From Treponema sp. (GTDB taxonomy: Bacteria; Spirochaetota; Spirochaetia; Treponematales; Treponemataceae): 5,013 bases of DNA. The notes beneath the pieces were generated by a model. It saw only the letters and a list, made by a program, of their open reading frames with translations, did not search any database and had not been told where the DNA came from. Positions 1 through 5,013 of this stretch are shown here, piece by piece; positions within the stretch are counted from its first letter, which is position 1; each line of letters begins with the position of its first letter. The position numbers and the translations under genes were made by a program. The stretch covers positions 1 to 5,013 of the forward strand of contig DMQP01000160.1 in assembly GCA_003455655.1 (NCBI GenBank), read 5' to 3'.

Positions 1-549
1 GGTGCAAACGGTCAGACAGTAGAAGATATTCCAGAAGAAACAGACGAAATTGAAGAAGAACTACCCGATGTAGCTCAAGTAGAATATACTTCTGCAGAAG
101 GCTATGAAGCTCCCATTGATTTGTTTGAAAACGATGAAGTTGAACCCATGACCGAAAAGACTTTCGAATACCTGGAAAACGATGCAGCTCCCACAGAAAC
201 TGACATTGCTGAGGAAGAAGAGTCTGAAGGTGCTATAAACGACGAACCTGCTGAAGGTGTATTCAATCAGTGGAATGGCGAAAGTGCAGAAGAAAGAGCA
301 AGTGAAGAAGCTACTGTTGAAGAACCAGTTGTTCCAACCGTTGCAACTCTTGAAACCAGTACAGAAACCGCTCCTTCTTCTGAAACAAGTCAGGGCATTC
401 CTGAAAACATGAAGCAGGAAATTAAATCAGTCTTGTCCTATATGGATCAGCTGCTGGAAAGCCTTCCCGAAGAAAAAATTACCGAGTTTGCAAAATCCGA
501 GCAGTTTGAGACTTACAAAAAGCTCTTTACTGAACTTGGTCTTGCCTGA
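1..549 (+). CDS. Acidic low-complexity protein with conserved-looking C-terminal helical module (5'-truncated)
   Basis: The reading frame is open from the first base of the window to the TGA at 547-549, so 182 C-terminal residues are visible and the true start lies upstream. A TTG at 121 could be read as a start, but the same frame continues upstream with identical acidic composition, so it is probably internal. Roughly residues 1-132 are a low-complexity, strongly acidic tract rich in Glu, Thr, Pro, Ala and Ser, with almost no Lys or Arg, and are probably disordered. The last 50 residues or so change character: they contain alternating hydrophobic and charged residues (MKQEIKSVLSYMDQLLESLP, then EEKITEFAKSEQFETYKKLF) and look like two or three amphipathic helices, a likely interaction module. 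No membrane segment or catalytic motif is visible in this part. The stop codon overlaps the next start by one base. I do not recognise the family. Any N-terminal enzymatic or membrane domain would lie outside the window. Confidence 0.85.
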   Translation, partial: GANGQTVEDIPEETDEIEEELPDVAQVEYTSAEGYEAPIDLFENDEVEPMTEKTFEYLENDAAPTETDIAEEEESEGAINDEPAEGVFNQWNGESAEERASEEATVEEPVVPTVATLETSTETAPSSETSQGIPENMKQEIKSVLSYMDQLLESLPEEKITEFAKSEQFETYKKLFTELGLA

Positions 550-1334
550 TGGGTCTTTTAGAAACAATTCTTACAAAACCAAAGCCGTGTGTCATACAGG
601 GGTCTTTTGCACCTCTGTGCCGTGCACACGGCTTTATTCATGCCATTCTGCTTAAACGCATTTCTACATTTACTCCGCTTGCTGTCTGTGGCTATGACTG
701 TACATCTGCAAAAAAAGCAGATTCTACCCTTTCTTTTTGGAACGGCATTATTGACCATGCAAGTACAACCTTTTTTAACGCAAAAGAGAGCGGGTTTCCC
801 CTCTTTCAGTTTTTTTCTTCGAAGATGTGTGCTCAACTTGAAACAGTATTTGTACAACGTTTTAAATACGGTGAAACAGAATATATTTTTATGGCACCGA
901 TTCTAAATGGGGAACAAATAGGAAAAGCCTTTAGCGGTAACGACATAAAGCAACTTATAAAAGCAGAATCTCTAAAAAAAGCAAGCATAACCATTCAAGA
1001 CATACAGGACTGTAATTCTCTCTTTTGTGATTGTATTGAACACTTAGAAAGTGAAGGCTTAACCAGCGACAGTCCAGCTTTCTCAGCTTTACTCAGCGGT
1101 ATTTTTGAAGCATACGGTTTTTGTACATGGGCTACCCCTCGTTTTACAGACACTTTGCTTTTGTCAAAGATACAGATTTTGGCTTTGGAAAGAAGAAAAA
1201 ATGTAGAAAAAACCCTTGTAGACATACTTTCAGACACTACCGAACAGTCGGTTTCTCCTTCTTTTACCGTAACTAACGAAAGGTCGGCTCAAAAAGCAGC
1301 CAGTATTTTTTTCGGAGAGGAAAGCAATGACTGA
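549..1334 (+). CDS. Uncharacterised cysteine-rich soluble protein, 261 aa
   Basis: The start ATG at 549 is fixed by a TGATG overlap with the upstream stop. There is no clear Shine-Dalgarno, so it probably depends on coupling to the upstream gene. The protein has no signal peptide or membrane helix and is probably cytoplasmic. It has nine cysteines (residues 14, 24, 47, 51, 94, 155, 160, 162, 192), including CGYDC at 47-51 and CNSLFCDC at 155-162, plus H27 and H31. This is many for a cytoplasmic protein of this size, but the spacing matches no zinc-finger or Fe-S signature I know. Residues 100-140 have a beta-rich look, a helical stretch follows at about 200-230, and the tail is Ser/Thr-rich and probably flexible. 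Its first 350 bases are T-rich on the coding strand, unlike the A-rich downstream genes. I do not recognise the family. Its place between an acidic scaffold-like protein and two Maf-type proteins suggests an accessory role in the same pathway, by inference only. Confidence 0.85.
   Translation: MGLLETILTKPKPCVIQGSFAPLCRAHGFIHAILLKRISTFTPLAVCGYDCTSAKKADSTLSFWNGIIDHASTTFFNAKESGFPLFQFFSSKMCAQLETVFVQRFKYGETEYIFMAPILNGEQIGKAFSGNDIKQLIKAESLKKASITIQDIQDCNSLFCDCIEHLESEGLTSDSPAFSALLSGIFEAYGFCTWATPRFTDTLLLSKIQILALERRKNVEKTLVDILSDTTEQSVSPSFTVTNERSAQKAASIFFGEESND
1314..1320 (+). promoter_or_regulatory. Strong Shine-Dalgarno GGAGAGG for the first Maf-like gene
   Basis: GGAGAGG ends six bases before the ATG at 1327 and lies inside the 3' end of the preceding coding sequence. 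It supports that start and the 8-base ATGACTGA overlap. It is the best ribosome binding site in the window, so this gene may be translated partly independently of its upstream neighbour. Confidence 0.75.
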
Positions 1335-2772
1335 ACAAGGACTGATTGTCAACGGAATAAGATTACACTCAGCATATAATCCCCAAAAAGAAGCAGAACG
1401 CTTTGTCCAAAGTTTAGAATGTTCGTTTATACCCAAAGCTGTTCTTATTACCGAACCAGCACTTTCTTACACAGAACCCTACCTCAGACAACGCTTTTCT
1501 GGTACACCAATTCTTGCAGTTCGTTACGACAAAAACTTTGCAAAGTACGACAAAGACTTTGACCATGTATTCTATCTTGATGAAGCACAGTCTCTTGCTG
1601 AACAATTATTTTCGTATTTAGGAGAAGAAGGTCTTTCGCAAACACTCTTTCTTTCATGGAAACCATCAGAACAAGCGTATCCAGAAAAACATGAAAGTGC
1701 ATGGAAAAATATAAAAGAAGCGCTGCTTAAAAGCCGTGATGTATTGGGAACAAGAACCTATTTTGCAAAACGCTGGGCAAAAAACGCTTGTCGCTTTGCT
1801 TTATTTTCACAGACGACATCTATTCCGCAAAAAACAAAAGGGCCTCTTGTTGTATGTGCATCGGGTCCAAGCCTTAGTTCATCTTTACCTTACTTAAAAA
1901 AATTTCGCAGTAAAATGACCCTAATTGCTGTTTCGTCTGCACTCCAACCCTTAGTGCATGAAGGCATTATGCCAGACTTAGTTATTTCTACCGATGGCGG
2001 CTATTGGGCAAAAGCACACCTTGCTTGCATAGAGAGAATGAATCTTACTGTTCCCCTTGCACTACCAGCTGAAGCCGCTTGCTACACACAAACACTTACA
2101 AGCAAAACCATTGTTCCCCTTGCCTACGGAGACGGTATAAGCCAAAGTATTCTTGAAGAATGTAAAATAGCTAGTCTTTCAGCAGAACGCAACGGAACCG
2201 TAAGTGGAACAGCATGTAAACTTGCACTAGAGCTAACCGACGGACCTGTTTATGCCTGTGGATTAGATCTTGCTTCTTCAAAAGGAAAAGTACACGCTGA
2301 ACCTAATGAAAATGAAAACCGAGATAGCATAAAAGACAGGCGACTTTGCCCAAAAGAAACTCGTCTTACTCCCAGCCATTTTGAAAATGGTTCACTAACT
2401 CTTTACCGCACTTGGTTTAAAAATACTTCTTTTGGAGAACGACTTCACCGCTTAAGTGAAAAAATCTATACAGACTCTTTAGGACAAGTTGACAGCCTAA
2501 ACTGGGAAACATTTGAAAAACTGCACACAAGCGATGTTCCGAAGCTAAACTTTACCACACACAAAAACTCACTCACAAAAGAAGAACGAAAAGCAATGCT
2601 GCAAACTATAATCAGAAAACACAAAGATGATCCTGCTTGGATAAAAGATGCATTTCCTGCACTGGCAATTCAAAAAGAACGCTCTGTAGAACATACAGAT
2701 GACACTTCTCTAAAAAAAGCTATGGAAGACTTTGAGCACAGTCTGCTTTCTGCTTTGGGAGCTACCGAATGA
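1327..2772 (+). CDS. Maf/DUF115 (MptE-like) family protein, divergent paralogue, 481 aa
   Basis: This belongs to the motility-associated factor / MptE-like (DUF115) superfamily, whose bacterial flagellar members are glycosyltransferases placing nonulosonic sugars on flagellin. Motifs in order: an N-terminal HSAYNP..EA element (residues 14-23); W150..N153, matching the family W..N signature before the core; the core GPSL motif (180-183); EGIMPDLVISTD ending at D223; the GTVSGTA segment (290-296); and CGLDLA with D314. The C-terminal 100 residues or so are charged and helical. Compared with its downstream paralogue it is degenerate: the Asp after GPSL is Ser (184), the Asp of the ATDTAL strand is Ser (203), and the N-terminal glycine-rich GIGAG loop is replaced by TEPAL (42-46). 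It also lacks the PYAKGT segment after the last motif, having VHAEPN instead. It could be a catalytically altered transferase or a non-catalytic partner. Family assignment is firm; the exact substrate is unknown. The start follows GGAGAGG, and the stop overlaps the next start as ATGA. Cytoplasmic, with no membrane segment. Confidence 0.88.
   Translation: MTEQGLIVNGIRLHSAYNPQKEAERFVQSLECSFIPKAVLITEPALSYTEPYLRQRFSGTPILAVRYDKNFAKYDKDFDHVFYLDEAQSLAEQLFSYLGEEGLSQTLFLSWKPSEQAYPEKHESAWKNIKEALLKSRDVLGTRTYFAKRWAKNACRFALFSQTTSIPQKTKGPLVVCASGPSLSSSLPYLKKFRSKMTLIAVSSALQPLVHEGIMPDLVISTDGGYWAKAHLACIERMNLTVPLALPAEAACYTQTLTSKTIVPLAYGDGISQSILEECKIASLSAERNGTVSGTACKLALELTDGPVYACGLDLASSKGKVHAEPNENENRDSIKDRRLCPKETRLTPSHFENGSLTLYRTWFKNTSFGERLHRLSEKIYTDSLGQVDSLNWETFEKLHTSDVPKLNFTTHKNSLTKEERKAMLQTIIRKHKDDPAWIKDAFPALAIQKERSVEHTDDTSLKKAMEDFEHSLLSALGATE
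2757..2761 (+). promoter_or_regulatory. Shine-Dalgarno GGGAG for the second Maf-like gene
   Basis: GGGAG ends seven bases before the ATG at 2769 and sits inside the last codons of the preceding gene. Together with the ATGA stop/start overlap it fixes the start and indicates translational coupling of the two paralogues. Confidence 0.65.
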
Positions 2773-4268
2773 TATACAGCGGAACCATAGAATCTAAAAC
2801 AGGAGCTCTTATTCCCCTCTTTACAGACGGTAAACCCATGCACTCAAAGTACAATCCTTTGGCTGAAGCAAATTCTTTTGAAGCTGCTCTTCCACAAGAT
2901 AGCAATGGACAAAAAGCGAGCTGTATTGTTGCCTGCGGAATAGGAGCTGGCTTTCACTTAGCATCATTAGTAAAAGCAGGAAGACTTGTCTTTGCAGTTG
3001 AAGCAGATGAAGAGTCTCTTTCTTTTTGTTTACAACTCGATTCTGTAAAAGAATTATTACAGTACCCAAACTTTATTGTCTGTACCGAAGAAAACTTGTG
3101 TTCACAAATTGTAAATAACTATCTTCCGCAAGTACACGGAGGCATTGTTTTAGCTCCACACCGCGCATGGGAAGACAGAGCTATTGTATGCTGTAGTAAC
3201 ATTCGCTCTTTACTTGCTTTAGCGCTTAAACAAGTTGCAGCAGATTATTCTGTTCAAGCTCATTTTGGAAAATTGTGGCAAAGAAACATTTTCTTAAACC
3301 TCAAAGACTTTAAAAACGAAAACAGTGAGTTATTTTTTGACACAAAAAAAATTGCAGCCGTTATTGCAGCAGGTCCTTCTTTAGACCAGTCACTTCAAGA
3401 AATACAATTACACCCAGATAAATACTGTGTGTTTGCAACCGACACAGCACTGAGTGTTCTTCAAGGTAAAGGCATACAATGTGACGCTGTGGTAAGTATA
3501 GACGCACAGCATGTTTCTCTTACCCACTTTGAAAATCTAAATGAAAAAAGCACAAAGCCTCGCCTTTGTTTTTTTGACTTAGCATCTTGTCATGAATGTA
3601 TTCAGGCAGCACGAGAGGCAGGAATTCCAACTCTTTTTGTTCATACAGGACATCCCCTTGCACAATTGGCAGCAGAAGAAGCATATATTCCTCGTATTCA
3701 AGCAGGAAGCGGAACAGTAACGATTGCTTCTTGTGACATTGCTCGTAAACTTGGGTTTGAAAGAATACAACTTTTTGGAGCAGATTTTGCATACGGTGGA
3801 GGAAAACCTTACGCCAAGGGAACCTATCTCGATAGACTCTACAACAAGGCATCGAATAAAACGCTTCCCTCAGAACAGATTTTTTCATCGCTTATGTACC
3901 GAACACAGCTGATAGATAGAGACGAAAAAACAAAAACAACAGAAGTTCTGGAAGGATATCGCAAAACACTTGCAGAATGGATGTCTATGCATTCTTTTTC
4001 GCAAAAAGACAAAGTGTGGATTTGTTCAAGTAAGCAAGAAACATTTTCTTTTGAAAAATCAGCAAAAGACTTTGATTTTACTTTATTCGTAAAAAAATGG
4101 TGCTTTCAACTAGAAAAGCAATTTAACGAAAAAGACCAAAAAATAACACCCTATCTTACAAGCCTCCTACCCCTTGTGGCATATTTTCAAGCAAAAGAAA
4201 ATCAGAAAATCGGTTTTTTTGAGCTTTCAAAACTTGCATACTCTTACTCACTGCGGTATACTAAATAA
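2769..4268 (+). CDS. Maf/DUF115 family probable flagellin-type glycosyltransferase, 499 aa
   Basis: A canonical-looking member of the motility-associated factor / MptE-like (DUF115) family. Known Maf proteins (Campylobacter, Helicobacter, Aeromonas, Magnetospirillum) are cytoplasmic and needed to attach pseudaminic or legionaminic acid to flagellin before export. Visible motifs: HSKYNPLAEA (25-34); a Rossmann-like glycine loop GIGAG (57-61) followed by an acidic strand end VEAD (E78, D80); FGKLWQRN with W170 and N173; the core AAGPSLD (G202, P203, S204, D206); ATDTAL with D225; VVSID ending at D245; GSGTVT (313-318); FGADFAYGGG with D339; and KPYAKGTYLD (346-355). The last 100 residues or so are helical and charged, as in other family members. 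At 499 aa it is shorter than epsilonproteobacterial Maf proteins of about 600-700 aa. The alternative is an MptE-like pterin pyrophosphokinase, but the flanking N- and C-terminal regions and the tandem paralogue favour Maf. The acceptor (flagellin or another protein) is inferred, not shown. An A8 run at 3344-3351 lies within the gene and is in frame here. Confidence 0.9.
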   Translation: MIYSGTIESKTGALIPLFTDGKPMHSKYNPLAEANSFEAALPQDSNGQKASCIVACGIGAGFHLASLVKAGRLVFAVEADEESLSFCLQLDSVKELLQYPNFIVCTEENLCSQIVNNYLPQVHGGIVLAPHRAWEDRAIVCCSNIRSLLALALKQVAADYSVQAHFGKLWQRNIFLNLKDFKNENSELFFDTKKIAAVIAAGPSLDQSLQEIQLHPDKYCVFATDTALSVLQGKGIQCDAVVSIDAQHVSLTHFENLNEKSTKPRLCFFDLASCHECIQAAREAGIPTLFVHTGHPLAQLAAEEAYIPRIQAGSGTVTIASCDIARKLGFERIQLFGADFAYGGGKPYAKGTYLDRLYNKASNKTLPSEQIFSSLMYRTQLIDRDEKTKTTEVLEGYRKTLAEWMSMHSFSQKDKVWICSSKQETFSFEKSAKDFDFTLFVKKWCFQLEKQFNEKDQKITPYLTSLLPLVAYFQAKENQKIGFFELSKLAYSYSLRYTK

Positions 4269-4269
4269 T

Positions 4270-5013
4270 ATGAAAAAGACACGTTCTCCTATTTTTGGAA
4301 TTTGTATTGCAATTGTATATTTTCTTACCATTGTGTTATTTGGAGCTTCTCTCGTGCTTTTGTATCAGGAGGGAAATACTCGTTGGGACGATCGCTTTAA
4401 CGATATTGTTCGCAAGACAGCCTCTGTTTCGGCTATTGCAGAACCCGGTAGCCAACAGTTTAATCGGGGACTTACAGATGCTTTAAGCGACATAGACAAC
4501 ATTGCTGCCTTACAAATTTTTTCTGGTAACAATTTAATTCTCTCTTACCCTTCAAACATTGAAGACATTCCTTCGGGAACTTCGCTCTTTCTTCGTCCAA
4601 AGAGCACTAAAATAAATACAAAAACAACAACGCTTACCATAACTGCAAGCATTTACTTGCTTACCCCCGATGCAATGTTACAGCACTGTGCTATTGCCTT
4701 TTTTATTATTCTTGCGGCAACTATTGCTCTTATTATTTACATGGTAAGTCTTCCCCAAGAAGTGGTAGAAAGGCAAACAGAAGCAAAAACCCTGGCATTT
4801 ACAAACACACTTTCTACAGCAGAAACTCCACGCATGGAAGTTCAAACTGCAAAACCAGCTTCTTTTACCACCGAAAATTCTTCTGACACTGAACAAAAAG
4901 AAGTTGTAGAAACAAAAGTTGAACAAGAGGCTGTAGTTGAACAAAAAGCAGCTGAAACTGAACCCAAAGAAACTGCTGAAAAACCAACAGAGCAAACAAG
5001 TTCAGAAAACGGA
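4270..5013 (+). CDS. Two-helix membrane protein with extracytoplasmic domain and acidic tail (3'-truncated)
   Basis: The frame is open from ATG 4270 to the window end, giving 248 residues with no stop. The start lies one base after the previous stop, directly before a KKTR positive patch and a hydrophobic helix (about residues 8-32). No Shine-Dalgarno is visible, so initiation probably relies on ribosomes finishing the upstream gene. Residues 33-138 should be extracytoplasmic; the stretch LQIFSGNNLILSYPS (81-95) resembles the core strands of small PAS/Cache-like periplasmic sensor domains, but this is only a resemblance. A second helix spans about 140-161, returning the chain to the cytoplasm. 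From 162 on there is a low-complexity Glu/Thr/Ala/Lys/Val tract (18 Glu in 87 residues) with degenerate VEQ-type repeats, probably a flexible linker to a C-terminal domain beyond the window. The layout (helix, outer domain, helix, linker) fits a receptor or sensor, but no output domain is visible. There is no cleavable signal or lipobox. I do not recognise the family. Confidence 0.85.
   Translation, partial: MKKTRSPIFGICIAIVYFLTIVLFGASLVLLYQEGNTRWDDRFNDIVRKTASVSAIAEPGSQQFNRGLTDALSDIDNIAALQIFSGNNLILSYPSNIEDIPSGTSLFLRPKSTKINTKTTTLTITASIYLLTPDAMLQHCAIAFFIILAATIALIIYMVSLPQEVVERQTEAKTLAFTNTLSTAETPRMEVQTAKPASFTTENSSDTEQKEVVETKVEQEAVVEQKAAETEPKETAEKPTEQTSSENG
4888..4986 (+). repeat. Degenerate Glu-rich coding repeats (VEQ/TE units)
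   Basis: Within the acidic tail of the membrane protein, GTTGAACAA recurs at 4918 and 4936 with an 18-base period (VEQEAV then VEQKAA). Related GAACAAAA and GAAACTG units occur around it at 4891 and further on. The repeats are imperfect and in frame. They look like slippage-expanded linker sequence and not a mobile or regulatory repeat. Confidence 0.5.

Noticed and set aside
121..123. TTG as the start of the first protein
   Set aside because: The frame is open upstream to the window edge with the same acidic composition, and no ribosome binding site precedes the TTG. It is most likely an internal Leu codon.
558..906. Overlapping open frames on both strands (558-857 minus, 589-906 plus) inside the Cys-rich gene
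   Set aside because: Both lie within a gene fixed by coupled start and stop overlaps. Their translations are Phe/Leu/Cys/Arg-rich shadow products of the T-rich stretch, without ribosome binding sites or domain features.
3520..3888. 122-codon minus-strand frame inside the canonical Maf gene
   Set aside because: It lies opposite the conserved core motifs of the Maf protein and encodes a low-quality Leu/Phe/Gln/Cys-rich product. It is a shadow frame.
2769..4268. Archaeal-type 6-hydroxymethylpterin pyrophosphokinase (MptE) function
   Set aside because: The core fold is shared, but the protein is about twice the length of MptE, has Maf-style N- and C-terminal flanks and sits beside a paralogue. 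There are no pterin or folate genes in view.
4262..4270. Operon end and terminator after the second Maf gene
   Set aside because: Only one base separates the stop from the next start, and there is no stem-loop with a T-run.
4270..4365. Lipoprotein or cleavable Sec signal at the membrane protein N-terminus
   Set aside because: There is no lipobox cysteine after the hydrophobic stretch and no good small-residue cleavage site; the helix is long and looks like a retained membrane anchor.
4295..4486. Short + strand hydrophobic frame
   Set aside because: It lies fully inside the membrane protein gene in another frame; the hydrophobicity mirrors the T-rich transmembrane codons.
4678..4995. 105-codon minus-strand frame rich in Phe, Cys and Ser
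   Set aside because: It is the complement of the Glu/Lys/Thr-rich tail of the + strand membrane protein, whose A-rich codons avoid minus-strand stops. The 'hydrophobic' product is an artefact of composition.

Overview
The window looks like a gene-dense stretch of a spirochaete chromosome, most likely Treponema or a close relative. This rests on A+T-rich coding DNA, two adjacent MptE-like/DUF115 (motility-associated factor, Maf-type) proteins, and tightly packed genes that are mostly lineage-specific. The genus is an inference from gene content and protein style; no rRNA or housekeeping marker is present.

Everything runs on the + strand and almost every base is coding. From left to right: (1) the 3' end of a very acidic protein with a low-complexity Glu/Pro/Thr tract and a compact C-terminal helical module (1-549); (2) an unrecognised, cysteine-rich soluble protein of 261 aa (549-1334); (3) a Maf/DUF115-family protein of 481 aa that has lost several usual family residues (1327-2772); (4) a second, more canonical Maf/DUF115 protein of 499 aa (2769-4268); (5) the start of a two-helix membrane protein with a roughly 105-residue extracytoplasmic domain and a long acidic cytoplasmic tail, open at the window end (4270-5013).

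The junctions are TGATG (1-base overlap), ATGACTGA (8-base overlap), ATGA (4-base overlap) and TAA-T-ATG (1-base gap). This strongly suggests one translationally coupled operon whose promoter and terminator lie outside the window. Maf proteins elsewhere transfer nonulosonic acids (pseudaminic or legionaminic type) to flagellin, and treponemal flagellins are known to be glycosylated. The simplest reading is therefore a surface or flagellar glycosylation module, with a degenerate and a canonical Maf acting as a pair. The roles of the three unrecognised neighbours are not shown by the sequence.

No RNA gene, mobile element, CRISPR array, promoter or convincing operon-end terminator was seen. There is no non-coding stretch longer than one base between genes.
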